Source: Pseudomonadota bacterium
Lineage (GTDB): Bacteria; Pseudomonadota; Alphaproteobacteria; Rhizobiales; Rhizobiaceae
DNA length: 7,467 nucleotides
Assembly: GCA_023387775.1 (NCBI GenBank)
Contig: JAEWHN010000199.1
Location: 1-7,467, forward strand
Direction of reading: 5' to 3'
The notes under the pieces were generated by a model. That model did no database searches, was not told where the DNA came from, and saw nothing but the letters and a program-made list of their open reading frames with translations. The position numbers were made by a program, and so were the translations under genes. Every line of letters starts with the position of its first letter. Position 1 is the stretch's first letter. Shown piece after piece: positions 1-6,076 of the stretch.

Positions 1-733
1 GCCGTGTGTCGAACCTGTCGGTGCCGGCCACATAAAACGGTTCTGCCATGCATGCCCCAAACAGCCGCTTGGCCGCCCTCGCGCGGCTTTCCGCCAGGCC
101 TATTCCGGTCGCCATGCGGGCAAAGCCGTGCGCCAGGTTCCTGAGAGGAACGGCATAGGTGGGGATTGAGCAGCCATCCGTGCCGCGGTTGTCGCCGTTG
201 TGGGCCGCACCCGTCACGCTCCCCAGCGCCTCGCGCAGCATTTCCTGATAAGCGTGGCCCGCCTTCACATAGCCGCGATGCTCGATGCCTGCATGGCAGC
301 ATGCGCACAGGAAACCGGCGTGCTTGCCCGAGCAATTGTTATGCAGGCCATTCGGCACGCCGCCGCTGCGGGCGAGTTCCGTGGTGGCCCTCTGATAGGA
401 CGGCCAATGCGCGCCGCACTCCAGCGCGTGCTCGTCCAGCCCGGCCTTCGCCAGCATGGAGCGGGCGAGCTCGACATGCTCGACCTCGCCATTGTGCGAG
501 GCGCAGGCCAGTGCCAGTTCCTTGTTGCCGAAGCCATAGGCGTCCGCCGCGCCGGTTTCCACCAGCGGCAGCGCCTGGATCGCCTTCACCGCCGAGCGCG
601 GAAAGATCGCGCGCTGCGTGTCGCCGATTTCCAGCACCGGCTTGCAATCGGCATCGAACACCGCGACAGCGCCCCGATGCGAACTTTCAACGATGTCCCC
701 GCGCAGGACCTCGACCAGAACCGGATTCGACAT
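1..733 (-). CDS. L-asparaginase, R. etli ReAV-like zinc type (Asparaginase_II family), 3' end outside window
   Basis: Probable cytoplasmic amidohydrolase converting L-asparagine to aspartate and ammonia. The frame is open from ATG at 733 to the window edge, giving 244 codons of a family usually about 330-370 residues long, so the C-terminal third is missing. Family hallmarks seen: RSAVKAIQALPLVETGAA with the SxxK pair Ser47/Lys50, NNCSGKHAGFL with Cys134 and Lys137, GTDGCSIPTYA with Cys188, and VAGTDRFDT near the edge. These fall one residue before the Ser48/Lys51 catalytic pair and the Cys135/Lys138/Cys189 zinc site known for R. etli ReAV, so the active site looks intact. No signal peptide is visible. 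A GAGGT Shine-Dalgarno-like sequence lies 9 bases before the ATG. It shares its strand with the SDR gene, 110 bases upstream, and could be co-transcribed. ReAV itself is named ansA; paralogues such as ReAIV exist, so I leave the symbol blank. Confidence 0.93.
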   Translation of the reverse strand, partial: MSNPVLVEVLRGDIVESSHRGAVAVFDADCKPVLEIGDTQRAIFPRSAVKAIQALPLVETGAADAYGFGNKELALACASHNGEVEHVELARSMLAKAGLDEHALECGAHWPSYQRATTELARSGGVPNGLHNNCSGKHAGFLCACCHAGIEHRGYVKAGHAYQEMLREALGSVTGAAHNGDNRGTDGCSIPTYAVPLRNLAHGFARMATGIGLAESRARAAKRLFGACMAEPFYVAGTDRFDTR

Positions 734-843
734 GAACTGATGACCTCGTTGCAAGCAGGAATGCAGACGAGTTGATAGCCGCCCGTCAGGCCGATGCAAG
801 GGAAATCCAGTACTGGAACAACGGCCGTGCCCGGAACCCGCTG
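734..843. other. 110-base gap between SDR and asparaginase genes, with palindrome
   Basis: No reading frame with family features is visible. The gap holds a perfect 12-base palindrome TCCAGTACTGGA at 806-817 and, near the asparaginase start, its ribosome binding site. No G+C-rich stem followed by a T-run is seen in the minus direction, so read-through from the SDR into the asparaginase gene is possible. The palindrome could instead be an operator for the asparaginase. Confidence 0.5.
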
Positions 844-1587
844 CTAGGGCTCGGCTGTGATACCTGCGGCCAGAAAACCGCCATCGACGGCAAGGGTATG
901 GCCGTTGACGAAGCTTGCCTCCGGGGAAAGCAGAAAAGCGACCGCCGCCGCGATCTCCTCCGGCTCACCGTACCTGGCCTGCGGCACACGACCGAGCCAA
1001 AGCCGACGCGCAGATGCCGAATATCCATCTGTCTCCGAGATCGCCTCCGTCGGCCCCGGAGCGACGCAATTGACCCGCACGCCGCGGCTGCCGAGTTCCA
1101 GCGCCAGCACCTCCGACATCAGCTTCACGCCCGCCTTGGACGCACCGAATGCGAGATGGCCCCGATTGGCGCGCATCCCCGAAACCGAGCCAATGTTGAC
1201 GATAGACAGCCCTTCTCCCATGCGCTCCAGCGCTGCCTTGGCGGCGATGAATGTCCCGACCAGATTGACGTCTAGCAGTTCGCGCAGCAATTCGGCGCTG
1301 GTGTCCTCGGCCGCGACCTCCCGCGAAATCCCCGCCGCGTTGACCAGGCCGCCGATCAGCCCGAGCCGATCCACCACCTCGTCCAGGGCCGCGTCGACCT
1401 CGTCCTCGTCGGTCACATCGGCCTGCAGGAATATGGCGTTGTCATCGGCGAACTCGTCCTCCGCCACCATCAGCGCCTGTTCGTCCACATCGATGATCGC
1501 CACCGGCCAGCCGTCGTCCAGAAGCCGGCGTGCAATCGCCATGCCGATACCCGATGCGCCTCCGGTAACGACGGCCGATTGCTTCAT
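844..1587 (-). CDS. SDR-family oxidoreductase with catalytic Tyr replaced by Phe
   Basis: 247-residue classical short-chain dehydrogenase/reductase, normal family length, with a Rossmann fold for NAD(P)H. Seen in order: cofactor loop TGGASGIG (residues 8-15), acidic Asp33 after beta-2 (suggesting NAD rather than NADP preference), NAAG (83-86), Asn108 in DVNLVG, Ser134 in NIGSVSG, then AFGASKAG with Phe147 and Lys151, VAPGPTEA (175-182), and a C-terminal NGHTLAVDGGF. Family members have YxxxK here, so the general acid/base Tyr is Phe (codon TTC, one base from TAC), while Asn, Ser and Lys are kept. The protein may be impaired, use a different chemistry, or act as a binding or structural partner. 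The start ATG overlaps the thiolase stop as ATGA, so translation is probably coupled, and the natural role would be reducing or oxidising a 3-oxo/3-hydroxyacyl-type substrate related to the thiolase. The substrate cannot be read from the sequence. Confidence 0.9.
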   Translation of the reverse strand: MKQSAVVTGGASGIGMAIARRLLDDGWPVAIIDVDEQALMVAEDEFADDNAIFLQADVTDEDEVDAALDEVVDRLGLIGGLVNAAGISREVAAEDTSAELLRELLDVNLVGTFIAAKAALERMGEGLSIVNIGSVSGMRANRGHLAFGASKAGVKLMSEVLALELGSRGVRVNCVAPGPTEAISETDGYSASARRLWLGRVPQARYGEPEEIAAAVAFLLSPEASFVNGHTLAVDGGFLAAGITAEP

Positions 1588-2750
1588 CTGATGCGATCCA
1601 GGATGGACACGTAGTTGGCGACGGCAGCGCCGCCCATGTTGAAGATGCCGCCCAGCTTGGCGCCCGGCACCTGGATGCCGCCGGCCTCGCCTGTCAGCTG
1701 CATGGACGTCAGCACATGCATGGAAACGCCGGTGGCCCCGATCGGATGGCCCTTGGCCTTCAGCCCGCCGGAAGGATTGACCGGCAGCTTGCCGTCCTTG
1801 GCGGTGTAGCCTTCCAGCGCAAGCCTTGCACCCTCACCGGGCTTGGCCAGCCCCATCGCCTCATATTCGATGAGTTCGGCGATGGTGAAGCAGTCATGCG
1901 TCTCGACGAAGGACAGGTCATCCAGCGTCACCCCCGCTTTCTTCAGCGCGCGCGCCCAGGCCTGCTCGCAGCCCTCAAAGGCGAGGATGTCGCGCTTGGA
2001 CATCGGCAGGAAGTCCTGCACATGCTCGTTGGCGCGGAAGGCCACCGCACGGCGCATCGACAGAGCATCGGTGCTGTCCATCAGCACCAGGGCTGCCGCG
2101 CCGTCCGAAACCAGCGAGCAGTCGGTCCGCTTGAGCGGGCCGGCGACAAACGGGTTCTTTTCGCTCTCGGTGCGGCAGAATTCGAAGCCGAGATCCTTGC
2201 GCATCTGCGCGTATGGGTTGTCGACGCCGTTCTTGTGGTTCTTGGCCGCGATCATCGCCAACGCGTCCGACTGGTCGCCGTAGCGCTGGAAATAGGCCTG
2301 CGCGATCTTGCCGAAGACGCCGGCAAAGCCGGCCGGCGTGTCGCCGTCTTCAGGGAGATAGGAAGCCTTCAAAAGATTGGTGCCAATTTCCGCTGCAGGC
2401 GTCGTCGTCATCTGTTCGGCGCCCACCACCAGCACCACTCGCGCGGCTTTGGCGTCGATGCCGCGGATGCCAGCCCTCACAGCCGCCGAACCGGTCGCGC
2501 AGGCGTTCTCCACGCGCGTCGCCGGCTTGAAGCGCAGCCGGTCATCCGTCTGCAACACAAGGCTTGCGGTAAAATCCTGGGCGGAGAAGCCGGCGTTGAA
2601 ATGGCCAAGCACGATCTCATCCACATCGTCGGGTCCGAGGCCGGCGTGTTCCAGCGCCTCCGCTGCCACTTTCGTGATCAGGCTTTCCAGCGTTTCGCCT
2701 TCCAGCTTGCCGAAGCGCGAATGCGCCCATCCGACGATGCAGGCAGTCAT
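1584..2750 (-). CDS. Thiolase, SCP2/SCP-x type (acetyl-CoA acetyltransferase family)
   Basis: 388-residue thiolase-fold enzyme that would cleave or form a 3-oxoacyl-CoA. Seen: ENACATGS with nucleophile Cys84, THDCFTIAE with His285-Asp286-Cys287, GGLKAKGHPIGATG with His335, and NMGGAAVANY (371-380) near the end. HDCF in place of NEAF, and loss of the C-terminal CxG cysteine, mark the SCP2/SCP-x branch rather than classical PhaA/FadA. The frame can be extended 12 bases to a TTG at 2762. I chose ATG at 2750 because GGAGAG sits just before it and MTACIVGWAHSRFG matches how the family begins. First gene of a minus-strand unit with the SDR (4-base ATGA overlap), and divergent from betI. Many bacterial SCP2-type thiolases lie beside a small DUF35/OB-fold acyl-CoA-binding gene; none is seen here. 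The substrate is unknown. Confidence 0.92.
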   Translation of the reverse strand: MTACIVGWAHSRFGKLEGETLESLITKVAAEALEHAGLGPDDVDEIVLGHFNAGFSAQDFTASLVLQTDDRLRFKPATRVENACATGSAAVRAGIRGIDAKAARVVLVVGAEQMTTTPAAEIGTNLLKASYLPEDGDTPAGFAGVFGKIAQAYFQRYGDQSDALAMIAAKNHKNGVDNPYAQMRKDLGFEFCRTESEKNPFVAGPLKRTDCSLVSDGAAALVLMDSTDALSMRRAVAFRANEHVQDFLPMSKRDILAFEGCEQAWARALKKAGVTLDDLSFVETHDCFTIAELIEYEAMGLAKPGEGARLALEGYTAKDGKLPVNPSGGLKAKGHPIGATGVSMHVLTSMQLTGEAGGIQVPGAKLGGIFNMGGAAVANYVSILDRIR

Positions 2751-2754
2751 GAGA

Positions 2755-2760
2755 CTCTCC
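2755..2760 (-). promoter_or_regulatory. Ribosome binding site of the thiolase gene
   Basis: GGAGAG on the minus strand, four bases (TCTC) before ATG at 2750. It supports the ATG over the TTG at 2762, because that TTG overlaps the site itself. Confidence 0.65.
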
Positions 2761-2782
2761 AAATTGGCTTGTCACTTCTAGC

Positions 2783-2811
2783 ACACTATGCGCGCAGACG
2801 TAACTGTTCAA
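2783..2811 (-). promoter_or_regulatory. Possible promoter of the thiolase-SDR unit
   Basis: On the minus strand TTGAAC (2811-2806) is followed after 17 bases by TAGTGT (2788-2783), a weak -35/-10 pair. The -35 lies inside the TGTTCA-N4-TGAACA inverted repeat, a layout suited to repression. The match to consensus is modest, so this is tentative. Confidence 0.3.
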
Positions 2812-2820
2812 CCATGAACA
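2805..2820. promoter_or_regulatory. Inverted repeat TGTTCA-N4-TGAACA, operator-like
   Basis: A perfect 6-base inverted repeat with a 4-base spacer (ACCA), 55 bases upstream of the thiolase start and about 140 upstream of betI. Its size and spacing fit a dimeric helix-turn-helix regulator site. It does not share the ATTGA/TCAAT half-site of the palindrome near betI, so a different regulator is likely. No candidate regulator other than BetI is encoded in the window. Confidence 0.45.
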
Positions 2821-2910
2821 TATAGGCCAAGACTTCTGCCGGGCCGATGCGCCGTGTTCGGCGTCGGTTTGAGCCTGTCGCAAGCGCCAAACCCGATGGC
2901 GGAATTTTTG

Positions 2911-2930
2911 TTGATTGACGCGTCAATAAA
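2911..2930. promoter_or_regulatory. Probable BetI operator (palindrome ATTGACGCGTCAAT)
   Basis: A perfect 14-base palindrome at 2914-2927 with flanking partial symmetry (TTG before, AAA after), 29-48 bases before the betI start. BetI is a TetR-family repressor that in other bacteria binds near its own promoter at ATTGA...TCAAT-type repeats and is released by choline. I recall that half-site from the family and have not aligned it here. The palindrome contains TTGACG, a good -35 element, so binding would block RNA polymerase. No clear -10 was found at ideal spacing. Confidence 0.65.
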
Positions 2931-2946
2931 AAATAACCTTGTGTCC

Positions 2947-2952
2947 GGAGGA
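2947..2952 (+). promoter_or_regulatory. Ribosome binding site of betI
   Basis: GGAGGA, a near-perfect Shine-Dalgarno, six bases before GTG at 2959. It fixes the non-ATG start and argues against the in-frame ATGs at 2854 and 2896, which would put the operator palindrome inside the gene. Confidence 0.8.
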
Positions 2953-2958
2953 ATTGAA

Positions 2959-3552
2959 GTGCCCAAGGTCGGAATGGAACCTTTGCGCCGCAAGGCGCTG
3001 ATCGACGCGACGATCTCAGCGATCGGCGACCGCGGCTCTCTCGACGTCACCATGTCGGAGATCGCCGGGCGCGCTGGCGTCTCGTCGGCGCTCGCGCATC
3101 ACTATTTCGGCGCCAAGGACGAGCTTCTGCAGGCGACCATGCGGCATCTCTTGTCCGAACTCGGCGCGGATTCGCGCGTCTCGCTTCGCGAAGCAACGAA
3201 CCCGCGTGAACGCGTGCTCGCCGTCATCGCGGCCAACTTCTCCGACAAGCAGTTCCAGGCAGGCACCATCGCTGCCTGGCTCGCCTTCTATGTCGAGGCG
3301 CAGAAGTCGCCCGCCATGCGGCGCCTGCTGCGGGTCTATGCGCGCCGGCTGCATTCGAACCTGATGAGCGGGCTTTGCGCGCTGATGCCCCGCGGCGAGG
3401 CCGACCGCGTCGCTGAAGGCATCGCCGCCCTGATCGACGGCTTCTACATCCGCCGCGCCCTCAAGGACGGCACGCCCAACGCCGCGAGCGCGATTGCGGT
3501 GATCGAAGATTATCTCGAGACGAAGCTTCACCAGCAGAAAGCGGAGAAATGA
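2959..3552 (+). CDS. betI: Transcriptional repressor BetI (TetR family)
   Basis: 197-residue choline-responsive TetR-family repressor of the bet genes. The start is GTG, chosen from the strong GGAGGA site and because BetI proteins begin MPKVGMEPLRR. The N-terminal helix-turn-helix spans about residues 30-50 (TMSEIAGRAGVSSALAHHYF), followed by the TetR linker GAKDELL. The C-terminal ligand-binding and dimer part contains AAWLAFYVEA (105-114), RLLRVYARRLHSNL (122-135) and GIAALIDGFYIRRAL (154-168), all typical of BetI. Length matches the family (about 195). In known systems choline relieves repression. Its stop overlaps betC's start as ATGA, so regulator and sulfatase are made from one message, and a palindrome just upstream suggests autoregulation. 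Confidence 0.96.
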   Translation: MPKVGMEPLRRKALIDATISAIGDRGSLDVTMSEIAGRAGVSSALAHHYFGAKDELLQATMRHLLSELGADSRVSLREATNPRERVLAVIAANFSDKQFQAGTIAAWLAFYVEAQKSPAMRRLLRVYARRLHSNLMSGLCALMPRGEADRVAEGIAALIDGFYIRRALKDGTPNAASAIAVIEDYLETKLHQQKAEK

Positions 3553-5075
3553 GCAGGCGCCCGAATATCTTGATCATCATGGTCGACCAGTTGAACGGGA
3601 CGCTGTTCCCGGGCGGCCCGGCCGACTTCCTGCATGCGCCCAACCTCAAGGCTCTCGCCGCCCGCTCGGCCCGCTTCCGCAATAACTACACCGCCTCGCC
3701 GCTCTGCGCGCCTGGCCGCGCTTCCTTCATGAGCGGGCAGTTGCCGTCCCGCACCGAGGTCTATGACAACGCCGCCGAGTTCGTATCGTCGATCCCGACC
3801 TTCGCGCACCACCTGCGCGCCGCCGGCTATCACACCGCGCTTTCGGGCAAGATGCACTTCGTCGGCCCCGACCAGTTGCACGGCTTCGAGGAGCGCCTAA
3901 CCACCGACATCTACCCGGCCGACTTCGGCTGGACGCCGGACTACCGCAAGCCCGGCGAGCGCATCGACTGGTGGTATCACAACCTTGGCTCGGTCACCGG
4001 CGCGGGCGTGGCCGAGATCAGCAACCAGATGGAATATGACGACGAGGTCGCCTTCCTCGCGGCTCAGAAGCTCTACGAGCACGCGCGCGTCTCCACCGAT
4101 GCGGACCGCCGCCCCTGGTGCCTGACCGTTTCCTTCACCCATCCGCACGACCCCTATGTCGCGCGCCGCAAATATTGGGACCTTTACGAGGACTGCCCTG
4201 CGCTGGAGCCTGAAGTCGGCTTCATCCCCAAGGAGAACCAGGACCCGCATTCGCAGCGGCTCTATCTCGCCAGCGACTACGCCAGCTTCGACATCACGCC
4301 CGAGCAGGTGCGTCGTTCGCGCCGCGGCTACTTCGCCAACATCTCCTATCTCGACGACAAGGTCGGCGAGCTGATCTCGGTGCTCGAGCGCACCCGCATG
4401 CTCGACGACACGGTCATCCTGTTCTGCTCCGATCACGGCGACATGCTTGGCGAGCGCGGCCTGTGGTTCAAGATGAACTTCTTCGAAGGCTCGGCGCGCG
4501 TGCCGCTGATGGTCGCCGGCAAGGGCATCGCCCCTGGCCTGATCGAGGCGCCGACCTCCAACCTCGACATCTGCCCGACCCTCTGCGACCTCGCCGGCAT
4601 CGACATCGCCGACATCATGCCCTGGACAGACGGGCAGTCGCTGAATCCCCTGATGGAGGGCCAGCCGCGCACCGCGCCGGTGCTCATGGAATATGCCGCC
4701 GAGGGTTCATATGCGCCGCTCGTGGCGATCCGCGAGGGCAGATACAAGTTCGTCCACTGCGAGATCGACCCGCCGCAACTCTTTGATCTGGAATCGGATC
4801 CGCTGGAGCGCGTCAACCTCGCCGCTGATGCGGCCAATGCCGCGCTGGTCGACGAGTTCATGCAGAAGGTCCGCGCGCGCTGGGACCTGGCCGCCTTCGA
4901 CGCGGCCGTGCGCCAGAGCCAGGCTCGTCGCTGGGTTATTTATCCGGCGCTGCGCAACGGCTCCTACTACCCCTGGGATTTCCAGCCGCTCAGGCAGGCT
5001 TCCGAGCGCTACATGCGCAACCACATGGACCTGAACGTTCTGGAGGAACAGAAACGCTTTCCGCGAGGTGAATGA
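3549..5075 (+). CDS. betC: Choline-sulfatase BetC
   Basis: 508-residue type I sulfatase that hydrolyses choline-O-sulfate to choline and sulfate in the cytoplasm, feeding choline to BetA. Seen: MVDQLNG with Asp13-Gln14 for the metal; CAPGR at 53-57, the CxPxR signature whose Cys53 must be converted to formylglycine; SGKMHFVGPDQLHG (99-112) with Lys101 and His103; FTHPHDPY (196-203) with His200; and SDHGDMLGERGLWFK (294-308) with Asp295-His296 and Lys308. Trp128 and His144 sit where the S. meliloti enzyme has its choline-binding aromatic and His, by my one-residue offset. The C-terminal NHMDLNVLEEQKRFPR tail is typical of choline sulfatases. No signal peptide. Starts in ATGA overlap with betI after GGAG and ends in overlap with the dehydratase. 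Activity depends on a formylglycine-generating enzyme encoded elsewhere. Confidence 0.97.
   Translation: MSRRPNILIIMVDQLNGTLFPGGPADFLHAPNLKALAARSARFRNNYTASPLCAPGRASFMSGQLPSRTEVYDNAAEFVSSIPTFAHHLRAAGYHTALSGKMHFVGPDQLHGFEERLTTDIYPADFGWTPDYRKPGERIDWWYHNLGSVTGAGVAEISNQMEYDDEVAFLAAQKLYEHARVSTDADRRPWCLTVSFTHPHDPYVARRKYWDLYEDCPALEPEVGFIPKENQDPHSQRLYLASDYASFDITPEQVRRSRRGYFANISYLDDKVGELISVLERTRMLDDTVILFCSDHGDMLGERGLWFKMNFFEGSARVPLMVAGKGIAPGLIEAPTSNLDICPTLCDLAGIDIADIMPWTDGQSLNPLMEGQPRTAPVLMEYAAEGSYAPLVAIREGRYKFVHCEIDPPQLFDLESDPLERVNLAADAANAALVDEFMQKVRARWDLAAFDAAVRQSQARRWVIYPALRNGSYYPWDFQPLRQASERYMRNHMDLNVLEEQKRFPRGE
5065..5068 (+). promoter_or_regulatory. Ribosome binding site of the dehydratase gene
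   Basis: GAGG lies three bases from the first ATG (5072) and six from the second (5075). The spacing favours 5075, which gives a TGATG stop-start junction with betC. Using 5072 would add one Met and make the overlap ATGA. Confidence 0.55.
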
Positions 5076-6076
5076 TGACTACGCCAATCGTCCCCACCCT
5101 CGACCACCTGAAGCGCGCCTATGCGGTCACCTCGCAGGTCACCCAACTGACGCCGCTTCTGGAATCGCGCCCGCTTGCAGCCATGACAGGTGCTGCCCGC
5201 GTCTTCATAAAACCCGAGTCGCTGCAATGGGCCGGCTCCTTCAAGGTGCGTGGTGCCTACTGGCGGCTGAAGCAGCTTTCGCCGGAAGAGGCGAAGCGCG
5301 GCGTGGTCGCTTATTCCTCAGGCAATTTCGCGCAAGGGCTTGCCGCTGCCGGCCAGGCGCTCGGCGTGCCCGTCACCATTGTGATGCCGATCGACGCGCC
5401 GGCCGCCAAGCGTGACGCGACGGCCGGCTATGGCGCGCGCGTTGTGGTAACCGATCATGGCACGCGTGCCCGCGAGGAGGTGGCGTCCGAGCGTGCCCGC
5501 GAAATCGCCAAGGAAGAAGGGCTGGCTCTGCTGCATCCGTTCGATGATCCCGAGATCGTCGCTGGTCAGGCCGGCACCGGCCTTGAGGCTATCGACCAGC
5601 TGGCCGCCAAGGGCGCCAGGGCCGACATCGTGCTCTGCGCGGTGGGGGGCGGCGGGCTGATCGGCGGCGTGGCGCTCGCCTTCCACTACCTTTCGCCAGA
5701 GACGCAGGTGATTGCCGTCGAGCCCGAAGGTTTCGACGGCATGGGCGCTTCGCTCGCCAAGGGCGCGATCGAAACGGTACCGCTCGGCCCGCCCTCCATC
5801 TGCGACGGGCTGATGGCGCGCAAGCCCGGCGAGGCGCCCTTCGCTGCCGTCAGTGCCGCTGGCGTGCACGGGCTGGCCGTCAGCGACGCGTCGGTGCGCC
5901 GTGCCATGAAGGTCGCCTTCGAGCGACTGAAACTCGTGCTCGAACCCTCGGGCGCATCCACTCTCGCCGCCCTCTTCGAAGGCGGCCTCGATCTCGCCGG
6001 CAAGACCGTTCTGGTCATCGCCACCGGCGGAAACGTTTCTCTGAATGATTACATGAGGCATGTCGCGGATGCTTGA
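5075..6076 (+). CDS. PLP-dependent serine/threonine dehydratase-like enzyme in the bet operon
   Basis: 333-residue fold-type II PLP enzyme of the threonine/serine dehydratase and serine racemase group. Seen: GSFKVRGAYWRL with Schiff-base Lys57, SSGNFAQG (81-88) with Ser82 and Asn84 for the PLP/substrate loop, GGGGLIGG (191-198) as the phosphate cup, LEPSGAST (289-296), and ATGGNVSL (316-323) for the pyridine ring. There is no C-terminal ACT domain, so it resembles the short catabolic type rather than biosynthetic IlvA. The usual SGNHAQ His is Phe85 here, which could alter substrate choice. The likely reaction is beta-elimination of ammonia from a hydroxy-amino acid; serine, threonine, hydroxyaspartate or a related compound are all possible, and racemase activity is not excluded. 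It sits between betC and betA in overlapping frames, where rhizobia commonly have betB. Serine deamination would finish choline-to-pyruvate catabolism, but that is inference. Confidence 0.9.
   Translation: MTTPIVPTLDHLKRAYAVTSQVTQLTPLLESRPLAAMTGAARVFIKPESLQWAGSFKVRGAYWRLKQLSPEEAKRGVVAYSSGNFAQGLAAAGQALGVPVTIVMPIDAPAAKRDATAGYGARVVVTDHGTRAREEVASERAREIAKEEGLALLHPFDDPEIVAGQAGTGLEAIDQLAAKGARADIVLCAVGGGGLIGGVALAFHYLSPETQVIAVEPEGFDGMGASLAKGAIETVPLGPPSICDGLMARKPGEAPFAAVSAAGVHGLAVSDASVRRAMKVAFERLKLVLEPSGASTLAALFEGGLDLAGKTVLVIATGGNVSLNDYMRHVADA

Noticed and set aside
166..775. Two overlapping plus-strand frames over the asparaginase
   Set aside because: The minus frame encodes a continuous asparaginase with intact zinc and SxxK sites. 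The plus frames are compositional artefacts.
1716..2825. 369-codon plus-strand frame across the thiolase gene
   Set aside because: Antisense shadow. The minus frame has all the thiolase catalytic motifs, while this one is Arg/His/Gly-rich with no family features.
2885..2909. CGCCA-N7-TGGCG hairpin followed by GAATTTTT, terminator- or attenuator-like
   Set aside because: The stem is only 5 bases with a 7-base loop and no gene ends just upstream on the plus strand, so it is too weak to call.
2854..2958. 35-residue N-terminal extension of BetI from ATG 2854 or 2896
   Set aside because: The GGAGGA site before GTG 2959 and the MPKVGMEPLRR family start fit much better, and the extension would place the operator inside the coding region.
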